From: Enchytraeus crypticus
Taxonomy: Eukaryota > Annelida > Clitellata > Enchytraeida > Enchytraeidae
Assembly (NCBI GenBank): GCA_905160935.1
Contig: CAJHZI010000650.1
Coordinates: 310,001 to 374,000, forward strand
Length of the DNA: 64,000 nucleotides
Reading direction: 5' to 3'
Shown: positions 26,701 through 39,838 of the stretch, piece after piece
How positions within the stretch are numbered: the first letter of the stretch is position 1
How the letters are laid out: every line of letters begins with the position of its first letter
Translations under genes and position numbers: made by a program
The notes under the pieces: generated by a model
What the model was told of the DNA's origin: nothing
What the model saw: the letters and a program-made list of their open reading frames with translations, nothing else
Databases searched by the model: none

Positions 26701-29700
26701 AAGAAAGATGGATTCTGTTTTAAACTTTTTCATCCCCTCGAACAATCAATCTGGACTACTAGAGTTAGTTTTATAAATTTGTTTTTCTTACTCTATTTTT
26801 ATGTGTATTACTGGCTAGTGGTATCAGTATATCCCTTACTACGATATACTCACATCATTCATTTAGGCCCTATGGATTTCATTTTAATGTTGTTGGACAT
26901 CCTATACATGGTTTAAAAAATTCTGTTGCACATTCTTTAAATATTTTAATGCATAAAGATAGAATAGAACAGATAATATGTTTATTTTGCAGTAAAGACA
27001 CCAATGCATATCGCGAGAAAAATTGGTCGTCAGTGAAGATACAGAGTATCTTATCTAGCTGACTACCATGATAATTAGATTAGATAGGATAATGGATTGA
27101 ATAATAAAACATTGAACGCAATTTCATTCCCTAAGTTAATTATTATATTGAGATTTTTAAAACCATAGTCGTCGTTTCAAGCTACCCGCGCACTTAGATA
27201 CTACTTTGCACGCTATTCTGTAGGCCTATCGCTCCATCAAAGTGAGGAAATCTTTATCCGAGAAAACTATCTTCTTCATATAACTTTCTCCTTTAAAAAC
27301 AGTTTAAATTCTGAAGATTTTTCTAACTTCCTAATATTTAAATAAATCATTTCTAGACCAGTAAAATATACTTAAATCCTAGTTATGTATATTTTTTGGG
27401 ATGGAGTACTAGTATTCAAGATTGTAAAGTTTTAATTTCTATTGTGTCAGTTTTAACGTTCCAATTTTATTTTAGTTTATCCGTTTTTACTTAATTGTGT
27501 CTTTTATTAACTAATCATGTCATTTATCATAATTTAACTTCCCATTCATGCTGCTATAATTGACTGGTTATATCGTAGATATTTTATTTATTTCCAAGTA
27601 TTTATGAAGAGGGTCCTTATAACTGTCTTGTGCCTTTGGTATACCCTGATTTTGCACTTGTTTGTCCTTTGCTGTATTCACTGTTCTATTGTGCCAAACA
27701 AATTACTAAACAAATAAGTAAATAACATATTTATATCTGCTAGTGTTATAATGTGTTAAATTTTAAAGGGTCTATTATTAGTATTAAGTTTTGTTGTTAT
27801 TAACAAATTATTAATTTTATCATACCTCTATAGGGGCCTAATGGAGAAACACTTGGGGCTCTGGTGCTTCCTTTGCCTCAATCCTACCTCATCTTTAGAA
27901 TTCCCTCTGAAACTGATGGTAAGTAATTCTTAATTATTTGTTAAGTGTTTTGTTTGTGTATGTATTTACATTTTTTGCATCTCTTTTGATGGTTGGAACA
28001 ACTCTGTACTGTGAATATTTTATGAAAGTGCAACTTCTGATGTTGTACGAATAGGTGGTAAATCTATAAACAGTACACCCTAAGTGACTTTTTAAACTAG
28101 CTTACTGATTTGAAGTAAAACTGCAACATTTAAGTGCGTAGGATTCCCGTGCTGTATGAAATGAACATTCTCACTTAATTACGTGTATGATATGATGACG
28201 TAGGCAAGTGTTGGATGGAGGCTTAATTACGTGTATGATATAATGACGTAGGAAAATGTTGGATGGAGGCTTAATTACGTGTATGATATGATGACGTAGG
28301 GAAGTGTTGGATGGAGGCTTAATTGCGCGTATGATATGATGACGTAGGCAAGTGTTGGATGGAGGTTTAATTACGTGCATGATATGATGACGTAGGCAAG
28401 TGTTGGATGGAGGCTTAATTAGGTGCATGAGATGATGTTTTAGGCAAGTGTTGGATGGAGGCTCTTGAGATGGCTCAGCGATGCTCGTCGCTGCAGGCGA
28501 GGGCTGGACCAAGAGATGGGCGGGACAACTCGTTAGAGGGCGGAGTCACGCTGGACAACACTTCCGGGCACACAGCTGTCGCTAGACGTACTATGGATGA
28601 CAGTGAATGCGAGAAACATTTCAACGGATGTGGTCAGTGTTTAACATTTTGTTCGTATAATTTCCTAATTTGAAAATATTCAATTCTATGGTTACCAACG
28701 GTTTTACTGCAATTGGTAATATAATAGAATTTTGTTGTATTTCAGACTAAAGTAGACTCTGCTGTAGCTGCTAATTATGGTATTACCGAATAGACCTATG
28801 GCTCTTTTATGGTAGCATCTTGTGTATTGTTATTTGTTTATCTGACCGCGGATCAGTAGATGCGGGTTCAAATCCTGGGCTCGCCCGTCACTGACATCGC
28901 TTTCGAGCGAGGAAACTGACATTAACCTTAGCTTGACCAGCTTTTTATCTAAGTACATACACGTTCCTATTCTTTGTATAATCTGTGCTGTGATGACAAA
29001 AATAAACGATACTAAACATCAAATTAGTGCATCCAGTTCTGCTTAGATATCTAAATTTGTGTACTTTTACCTTGTGACACTATGACGGTCTATTGCTATG
29101 AATCGATTTGAAATTGCTTTTATAAGCTATGTTATAGATGCTACATTTATAGGCTTTATTATAGAAGTTGCATTTATAGGCTTTATTTGTGAAGTTACAT
29201 GGCTGCATTTATAGGCTTTAATATACATGTAGAAGCTGCATTTATAGGCTCGCTCTATTTATGAAGTTGCTAAGAAGCAGTCGGTGTCTCAAACACTATC
29301 ATCTAACATTTATTTCTCAAAAACTACTTCTACCATAAATGGCTGTTATTTACTTGCAAAGACAGACAACTCTAGGAGCTCATGCCATGTCATGTGATCA
29401 TCCTAGTAAATTTTCACTATGCTGTTCCGCTGTAAAACTGTATTCTTCGTCATTTCCTCGATATTTATTCTTTTTCTTCCTTCTCTGCTCTCATAAATGC
29501 TAATAACAGCAGCCTTCAGGTCTCCTTCTAGGCATGCTTTTAATCTTCTTCTATGTCTTTCCGCTGTTCTTTTTCCATCTGCATTCTAGTGAACTCTAAG
29601 AGCTATGGAAGAATAATTAATTTTTCCGTGTAAGGATGTTCTATATTGACATATGTTTGCTTGTATATGTTTTATATTATGTCTTATAATATAGAAGATG

Positions 29701-32700
29701 AACTTTTTTAACAAAGTAGGATGGGATAGAGTAGGATGGATAACATGACCGATTGGTTTTATTGAATCCTATTGAATTCCTATTTAATCACATCAATTTT
29801 AATTTTTTTAATTATATTATTCTTTTATAGAGGAAAAATGTGATATCAAATCAAGGGAGTATTCGGATTAATACTGATTAATTGATTCAGTTGATTGATT
29901 GATTTGAAGAAGACGAGGATGTGAGATCGGAGCTGGAGAGAGAGGAGGACACAGGAAGTGAGACAGATGAAGACTTCATCGAGGCTGTCACAGCGAGTAG
30001 CCTCATCAGTGATGATGTACTTCCTGTTGAGACTCCGTATGTTGAGAATATCAACGAAGAACTGGGTCAGGTACTGCATTTAGAATGAATATGTTGAATA
30101 CCCAAGCCCTTGGTTTCATTGCCAGTTGAATAGAAGGCTTTTGGCTGTATTTGTGATTGGGTCTGTCGCTTATGCAGAAGAAATAAAAATCGGAAGAAGA
30201 TTTTCTGAATTTCGTTTTAAGCTTTCTTTGAGTTAGTGTTAAGACATTTAAGAGCATCTCATTGTAAGCTTTCATTAATGTAAGCGTTGAGAGTTTTACA
30301 GTTATCTTCTATTTAATGTTCTAATTTCATCTTCATATTTTATATTTAATATCAACTGATATACTTATTTGTTTAGCCCGGAGAAGCGACTCAAGTTGAA
30401 GAAATTGGAGAAGAGAACAAGAGCATTATATGGCCTCTTGTAAAGCAGGTAATTACATTGAATTTTAAATATATCAGAATTAAAGTTTTCATTATACTAT
30501 TTTAGATCTGTCTGGAATTGCGAATGTAAACTTTCTATGTTTAAACATAATAAAAAGTATATATAGTTTATAGATTGTTATGTATTCAGCCTAGTACAGG
30601 TAAAATACAATTTAGCTGATGGTTATAATTGGTATTTTATAATGATTTTTGTAATTTTTGTCTATGTGCAAACGTATGCACAAGTCATTATACCATCTGT
30701 CACGTGTGTTTAAATTACCTTTTATTAATTTGACCATGGTATGTATCAGTATACGTTACAAGTGAACGGTTTTATAGGATTTATCGTCTCTATTCTTCTG
30801 TTTGGCTGCTCCAGTTAGTTATATAATGTCAATACCACGATGTGGATTTTATTTTGTTTATTTATTTTTATTTATTGGTTAACACTATGGACCTTTTATA
30901 AAACTTGTCTATTTTGAAGTAATCACTGTGTAATTCGACATTTGCATTCTTGTCATAATCTGTTGTGATTATTCTAAGAAGCAAATAAATAAACGAAATA
31001 AGAAAATTGGTTCTCTTGTATAGGTTAGACCAGGAATGGATCTGTCTAAAGTTGCTCTGCCAACCTTCATTCTTGAACCAAGATCATTTCTTGACAAGAT
31101 TTCTGACTACTACTACCACGCAGACATCTTATCATCGTAAGCTATAACAATCATTCTTCAAGTAGCAAGATGATAAGATTCTACAGTAGTTCTAGCACTA
31201 TTAAGCTTAGTTAAATAAATAATTGCAAAGTATTTATTCAGTCTGTTACATTTGCAGAGTTCCAGTAATTGATACTTTACATATGCCTTTTATAATGTTC
31301 ATAATTTCTGTTATTCATATTATGCTTTATTTCTCTATACCGATAAATTGTTTTCGCAACTGCTTTATGCTGAGAAATATATTAACAGCGTCGTATATAT
31401 TTACATTGTTAATACTTTGTATGAGATTATCTCTATTTCTTGCGATAAGCGTTTATCTAGTTATAATTATTAATAAGAGGTATCTTTTGGTATGTATGTA
31501 TGTATGTCTCATTTGGTTTCGTTTGTATGTATGTATTGCAAATATCCAAAGCTAATGTCTAAGAGCTCGAGATTTTCACCATATATCTAATTTTAGATCA
31601 ATAAATCAAATCAATAAGAATTTAACGTCCGGTACCTCGCCATAAGGAAATGTCAGGGACGTCAATATATCTTGACGTCTCATTATACATGTATCTTAGT
31701 CCCACTAGATCATTATATATTGTTGAAATAAATGACGCCGTTTCAAATATTTATCACGGCAATGTACTGAATACCTTGACTGGTGGGTTCTGATGTTATG
31801 GACCTACTGGCAGTTACGTAGACATTTTGCTTGAGAATTCTCTGGCATAACGAACGTGTGTGGAACCGAACGTTAAATCTTAATTGTATTGAACTGTACT
31901 GTATATTAGCGTTTTCGTTTGGTTTTCGCAACTCATATTTCCGTAATTGATTCATTTTATATTTTCTTTAGTACAATTTTACGACAGCTATATTTTAAAA
32001 TATGATAATATTCTGGTAGTTTGGTAATAGTCTGGTATGTGGTATTAGCGCTGGACTGGACGAAGACCCTTACACGAGAATGAAATCTGTCGTAAAATGG
32101 TATCTCTCTGGCTTCTATAAAAAACCAAAGGTATTAATCTTCATCAGTTGTTTATAATTAACGAAATATTTTAAAATTGTGTTGACTAGTTTTGACTTGA
32201 CTTATCTTGTCACATGGCTTTCGATGGATAATTTCGATGGATAGAATGTGCATTAGAAATATATAATATATATAATATATATTTTAGAATAGCTTCTCCA
32301 TTCTTGTTTGTTGATACACATTAATGAATTGTAGCGCCAAATTTATATAAAAATAGTAAAGCTGATGTTAACGTCAGTTTCATCTTTCAAAGCGATATCA
32401 GTGACAGGAGAGACCCGCAGATACTAATCCGTGATCGGATATCTTAACGACATCGCCACTGGCTCCAGCCAGTTAGATATTTAATTTATTGATGTCTTTA
32501 ATAACAGTAATTTATCAATATAGTGCATTTAAAAGTACAGTATTTCTATTTTATTTTTTAAGCAATTTAGATATTTAACTAATTTTTAGATATTTAACTA
32601 AGCTATTATTATAGCTTCTATGTAGAAGATGTCTACAATTCTAATTTATTGATATTTCGACTATATATTTGTTTATTTTTAATTTCTATGATCATTTTGT

Positions 32701-35700
32701 TTATACCTAAGCTTGCTATCTCTCATAGTGCACTGCCTACTGGCAGGTTCCTGGTATATAACGTCTCCACTTTTCTCTGTCTTCCGCTTTCCTCTCCAGT
32801 TCCACATATGAGTGGGTCTTTAAATTATCTAACGTTCCTAATCTCGGCCTGCCTCTACCTCTGTTGCCTGCCGTTCTACCTTCTATAAACTCTTTTAATA
32901 GACTTTCCCCCCTAAGAATGTGTCCTATTCAACTATTCAACCTATTTCTTAATACATTTATCAACTGTCTATCTGTACCAACTCTCTCCATAACCTCCTC
33001 ATTTGTAACCTTTGGAGTCCAGCTAATCCTCTCCATTCTTCTCCATATCCACATTTCCAATGGCTCTGTTTCACGTCCATATAATAGCATGATCCAAACC
33101 TAGGTTTTCACTATCTTTATCTTTGTGTCTTTCATTAGACCTTTTGTTAAAAAGCTATATTGCTTCATTATTGCAAGCGACGATTTATAATTAACATCCC
33201 TTACGCTCTCTATCATCTCTAAATTTGAGAGTTCATATATTCAAGCCATTAAAGCAATTATCTGTGTTTTAGTGTATTGTTGACTTGACTCTAATGCTGT
33301 GACTTTTAAATTCAGGGTTTAAAGAAGCCCTACAACGCTACACTTGGAGAAACATTTCGTTGTTTCTGGAAACATCCGGACACCGGCAGCAGAACATTCT
33401 ACATAGCCGAGCAGGCATGTATTGACATAGACATATTCTACATAGCCGAGCAGGCATGTATTGACATAGACATATTCTACATAGCCGAGCAGGCATGTAT
33501 TGACATAGACATATTCTACATAGCCGAGCAGGCATGTATTGACATAGACATATTCTACATAGCCGAGCAGGCATGTATTGACATAGACATATTCTACATA
33601 GCCGAGCAGGCATGTATTGACATAGACATATTCTACATAGCCGAGCAGGCATGTATTGACATAGACATATTCTACATAGCCGAGCAGGCATGTATTGACA
33701 TAGACATATTCTACATAGCCGAGCAGGCATGTATTGACATAGACATATTCTACATAGCCGAGCAGGCATGTATTGACATAGACATATTCTACATAGCCGA
33801 GCAGGCATGTATTGACATAGACATATTCTACATAGCCGAGCAGGCATGTATTGACATAGACATATTCTGACCGGTTGAGTTGTAGAATATACTTTTGCTT
33901 AATTTTGTTTAACCTTTTTAGTGTGTATTGTTAAGTTAATGTGCTATTGCTGGATCTGAGTAAATTCATTGCCTCTGTCAAACTCTTACTAGGACTGGTA
34001 TGATACAGTATTGCTCTGTGATTGTAAGAAATTACTTAATTACAGTTAGGATGATTCTGATTGAATGATTAATTGATAGATGTGACCCTAGGATTTATTG
34101 AACGATTGAGAGACATGACCCTAGGATTTATTGAATGATTAATTGATAGATGTGACCCTAGGATTTATTGAATGATTGATAGACATGACCCTAGGATTTA
34201 TTGAATGATTGATTTATAGATATGACCCTAGGATTTATTGAATGACTGATTTTATAGATATGACCCTAGGATTTATTGAATGATTGATTGATAGATATAA
34301 CCTTGGGATTTATTGCATGATTGATTGATAGATATGACCCTAGGATTTATTTTCTGCGTCATCACACTGAAAACTCTTTAAAAAAAGTGTTACTAGTAAC
34401 GAGAGCCACGACAATTTAGTTATTTTACTGAAGCCTTTTAACTTAATATAATACTCTCTCTCTCTCTTTTATCTTCAATATTTATTAATACACGTAAGTA
34501 ATATTAATTAATTCAATAATTTCATTTCTTTTTTATGTTGGCAGATATCTCATCACCCTCCTGTCACCGCTTTCTATGTAACGAACAGAAAGGACGGCTT
34601 TGTGATCAGTGGGAGCATTCTAGCTAAGTCAAAGTTCTATGGTAATTCTCTGTCGGCCATCATGGATGGCGTGGCTCGGCTAACATTTCTGCGCAGGGGT
34701 GAAGATTATATGATCACTATGCCGTATGCTCATTGCAAGGGTAACCATGCTATCTGATCATACCTATCGTTTGAATGAAATGCAAGAATAACTATGCTAT
34801 ACTATGATTTGTCAGTACTTGAATAACTTTAATGGGAGACAATATGTGTTTCCACATAAAATTTCATAAATTATCATGTACATATAATTGTACTTGATAA
34901 CGTCTAGATATGAAAAGAAGCTCTTATTTACTGACCATTTAACTTAGCTCAAGCAGTCTATGTATGAATAGTCTCCACGTTCAGTATAAGAGATTTACTA
35001 TTGAGTTAGCTAATCAGCCTATGTCAATAAGTCATTGAATGGTTAGAAGCAATTACTGAATAATTTAATGCTTAACTGGCATTTCTCTGTTTATTACACC
35101 TGATACTATTATTAAATAATTAGATTAGATTAAGTATGAGTTTATTCATCATCATCATCATCATCTTCCCTTGAATCCCAGTTCAACCAGAGTCGGGATA
35201 CGAATAGACTGTCTCAAATCCTCTCTGTCTCACATCACATCATCAGTCAATCCCCTAGTTTATTAGAACAAAAAATAAATAAACGAAACAAATCACATCA
35301 TACATCAACTGTGTACTTTCAAGTTTCAGTTCAGTTCTTCAATTTTAATAGTAAATGCTGTTTATTTTGGTCTTTTGCTTATCAGGAATTTTGCTGGGAA
35401 CTCTTACAATGGAGCTGGGTGGTAAGGTCACCGTTGAGTGTGAAAAAACAGGATATTACACTGAGCTGGAGTTCAAACTAAAGGTACTGTTTACGAGACC
35501 ATGAATAACAATTGCTAGAAATTATGTAAGTAGGCCTATATAGAATAAAACTTATGTAATCCTCTCATTTTTAGTTTAATTGAAAGTGCATAATTGTGCG
35601 TAGTCTATGTGCTTTTTATGATGCTGATGCGAAAACGTTCATGTTTAAAAGAAATTTTCGTTTTAAGAAAACGCTAATTCATATTATGCGATTTCTGTTG

Positions 35701-36372
35701 GCATTTTCAAGGTGCACTGTTTGGGGCATGTTAGTGATTTGAATTAGTTGTATTGATATTTCTGTATCAATACAAAATAGTGGTGTACCGACGTGCCGTC
35801 TTGACAGTATGAAAATATCATATGACATCTTGAACGACTTCACTAACATGTTTAAAGGATTATTTAAATAAACATCATTTATTTTTATTTGTTGATTTGC
35901 TAAGTCGTGTTTGTTTTTAGTTTGCTTTCTGGAGTGTGTTAATATATATTAATATTATGTTTATTTTGTTATTAAAGCCATTTCTGGGAGGCCATGCCAG
36001 TAACAGAATAGTTGGTAAGATAAAGCTTGGCTCAGAAGTCCTCGCGACCATTGATGGTCACTGGGACCAAGAGATATATCTGACTGATCGGAGAAATGGG
36101 GTAATAATAATTATGTCTTTCTACAAAAATGTTAATTATCTTAATAAAGTCTGCCAATCACTGATCGATGGCTTTGATTCCATTTGACTGATTGATTAAC
36201 CAATAAGATATCACTGTGAAATTTCTAATCAATAATTTCATCATCATCATCAAATTTTCTTCCCTTAAATGTCAGTTTAACTAGGGTCTGGATACGAATA
36301 GAACTACTTCAATCCTCTCTGTCCCACATTATATCATCAGTCAATCCCCTAATTAGTAATTTCAGCAATAAA

Positions 36373-36410
<38 letters not shown>

Positions 36411-39400
36411 ATGTTCAGTCATAGAAATTAAATTTACTTTAGATTTTGTAATTGAATTGAATGAATAATCATTCAATATCTGAAGAATTAATTATGTTGC
36501 TTGTTCATTACACCGACTATAATAATTCTTAACTGTACAAGTAGTTTCAACAAAATTAATATGCATATCTGTATTGCAGTTTCCGATTGTTTCTATATTC
36601 TAAGTTAATTAAAATTATCGTATTTTTAATCATCATCATCATCTTCCCTTAAATCCCAGTTTAATAAGTGATAAAATTCTAGGTGTAACACTAGGCAAAT
36701 TCTAATCGTTTTCGTAATTATATTAAATCTGATTCGTTGTATTTCATCATCATCATCATCATCTTCCCTTAAATCCCAGGTTAACCAGGGTCGGGATACG
36801 AATAGACTTCTCCAGTCCTCCCTGTACCACACCATGTCATCAGTCAATCCCCTATTTTTCATGTCCTTCTTAATTACCGCATCCCAAGTCAATTGTGATA
36901 TACCTCTTTCTAGCTTAACATCCAGTTCTTCCCTCCAAACTCTCTTTACTACATCTTCATCTGCCTTTCTCGCAATATGCCCATACCATCTCAATCTCGA
37001 CTGAGCCAACCGATCCCCGATCCCCTCAACTTTCAAATTCATCCTCACATATATTCATTTTCCATTCTGTCCTTCCTAGTTCTTCCACATATTAGACGCA
37101 GTATTAATAGGTTTAAAAAACAACGCCAATAATTATGACTTTTTTATAGCTTAAGTCGTAATAATAATAAAAACGCATTATAGTGAAATGATCAACTATG
37201 TTGATATCTATCACTTTTAATACCACATGTTTAAACCGTTAGGCAATTTAGACCATTTACTGTGTAACCAGTCCAGTAAATGTCCGAGATTGTACTCTCA
37301 AATCAGCACGGCTGGGATTCGAACCCACGAGAGTTCAATTCACCTCAGGATCTGCCATTTAAAACTTCCTGACGTTACCCCTACGCTATTTATTTATTTA
37401 GATCACCAAAATGGGTCATTCAACCCTGTACAGTTCACAAGTAATGCAAACAAACAAGTAAATGCAATAAGTGAGTACAATTTAAATGTGAACCATGGTG
37501 AACTTAAAACGAAAATATAAAGTAGAAATTAAAGAATTGAAATTTGTAAAGAAATTCAAAATAAAGAAAATTAATGATAATAGGTAGGCATAATTATACA
37601 TTTAAGATCAGTATCATTAATAGCTATTTAATAAGTACTGACGAAGATTAATATATTGAAACAGTTAACGGGACGAGATGATCTATTGAGACATTCAAAT
37701 AAAATTAATTAATAAAAATATTGTTTATATTGACTATTTCTAACTGCAATTTGTAGCACACTGAAATGTTTTGGAATTCATCGCCTGAAGTGAAGCAGAG
37801 ACGTTTGAGAAGATATACGGTGGCCCCCGACGCGCAGAGTGAAACAGAATCAGAGAGGTTTGTGTGACCTATGACCTTTAGCTTGGGAGGTATGAGTGAC
37901 CTATGACCTTTGGCTTATGTACACGTGTTCAACTAAGTGCTAGTTGTGGTTTTATATCTAAGTTACTATGTATGTGTGTCATGATGAGATTCAAGGGATA
38001 GTGATGATGATTACTTTATATAGGCTATAACATTTAGCTCATAAGAATAATTTTACAATTTTTTGTAATAGGATTGGAAATCTTTCAGAATAATCCTATA
38101 AAAACGTACACTGCTTAAGAATCAGTTACTCCAGTTATTGAAAGTGATGGTAGAAAACTATCTAAAAATCAAATATATCGTTAACTGTGAAATAATTATA
38201 CAGAATGTTGCTCTCAGTAAATTTCTTTGACTGTCAAATGAAAAATTATTATACTTAGCATTGTATAAATTGCTAATGATATAATTGAATAGTTAAATGC
38301 AACACAAAACATGTTGCTACTGTCTGGCTCACTGGCTACATGGCTGGAGCCAGTAGCGAAGTCGGTAAGGTACTCGACCGCGGATCAGTATGTGCAGGGT
38401 TTAAATCCTGGGCTCGCCCGTCACTGACATCTCTTTCGAGTGAGGAAACTGACGTTAACCTTAGCTTTAGATTTTTACTTTACAGAGTATGGCAGTTGGT
38501 GAGTAAAGCGATATTAGCGGGTGACACTAACCAGGCGACGACGGAGAAACTGATCATTGAGGAGGCTCAGAGGAATCTGAACAGAGAGCGCAAAGCGTGT
38601 CTGCAGGAATGGACACCCCACTGGTTCGAGAGAGATCCTCTCACTAATGACTGGATCTATAAATATGCCGAGTATGTAGATTAAGTGTTTTTGCTGTCAC
38701 TGAATACTAGTACTTTCTTGTGGCTTAAACCACTATACTTTGAAATGGTTGCAGTTATTTTTCTATAACTGTAAACTGTAGCAAAAATATCATTTTTGCA
38801 TAATTTTTACTATAGTATTAGATGCAGAGATATGGGATTTGCTATAAATATTTGTATATAACTAAATTTAAATAGTATAATTGCGATATAGATTTAATTA
38901 GGTAATAATGCTGTAACTAGCATGTATTCATTTATTTTAACATCACTTGTATTAAAATTGTCACTTTGGGATTGAGATAAAGAAAATAGCCTAGGGTACG
39001 TAAGTCTTCTTGTTTTAGAATAGGACAGTGATTGAGGGAGCAATGGCACACAGCCTAGCAATCCTTAATAGGTCCTCAAATCGATCATGCTACTGTCAGT
39101 GTATGATCCATGCTACTAGTACAGTGTATGATCCATGCTACTAGTACAGTGTATGATCCATGCTACTAGTACAGTGTATGATCCATGCTACTAGTACAGT
39201 GTATGATCCATGCTACTAGTACAGTGTATGATCCATGCTACTAGTACAGTGTATGATCCTTTCTTTATGGTGTACTTTATTCTGTAGTTTGCGCCCGTGG
39301 GATCCGATGAACGACATCATCCAGTACGAGGCAGACTTCATCGTCTGCACGAAGACTCGTCACCAGATGGCCATGGTCCGCAGCACCAGTCTAACTAACA

Positions 39401-39799
39401 GTGAGATGCAGGCAGTACAGAATGGGCGTGGCAATGGACTGCACAGCAGGAAGCCATCTTTGACGCATCACAACATGGCGGCAACGCGTCGATCATCATG
39501 CGCTGAAATATCAGCAGCATTCATCAACGGCAGACATCTACAGGCCGTCTATAGCGGGTCATCGTCCTGTGGTAATTACACTTCTATTAAATACTTCATA
39601 TTGTACATGTAGTTAACTATTTATCTCTAATTGATATAATTTACTGTTGGATTTTACTTTAACTTAAAATATTATAATTAGTGCTAAAATTCACAAATGC
39701 AGATTTAATATTTCTTAGATTTTTAAAATATTTTTTTACTCTTGAATTTAAATATTGAACTTTTACTATATATATCTATATCTTTTAATATACAGTATA

Positions 39800-39838
<39 letters not shown>

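Noticed and set aside
28171-28512. 113-codon minus-strand frame
   Set aside because: Antisense of the 48-bp acceptor array.
29950-29985. FFAT-like motif (DEDFIEAVT) in the ORP8 acidic linker
   Set aside because: It lacks the aromatic pair and final acidic residue, lies in a generally acidic linker, and a tail-anchored ORP8 does not need VAP binding.
33338-33847. 169-codon minus-strand frame of 13-residue repeats
   Set aside because: Antisense shadow of the 39-bp array in ORP8.
38338-38470. tRNA gene
   Set aside because: A and B boxes are present but no cloverleaf acceptor stem; the same sequence recurs as a dispersed SINE.
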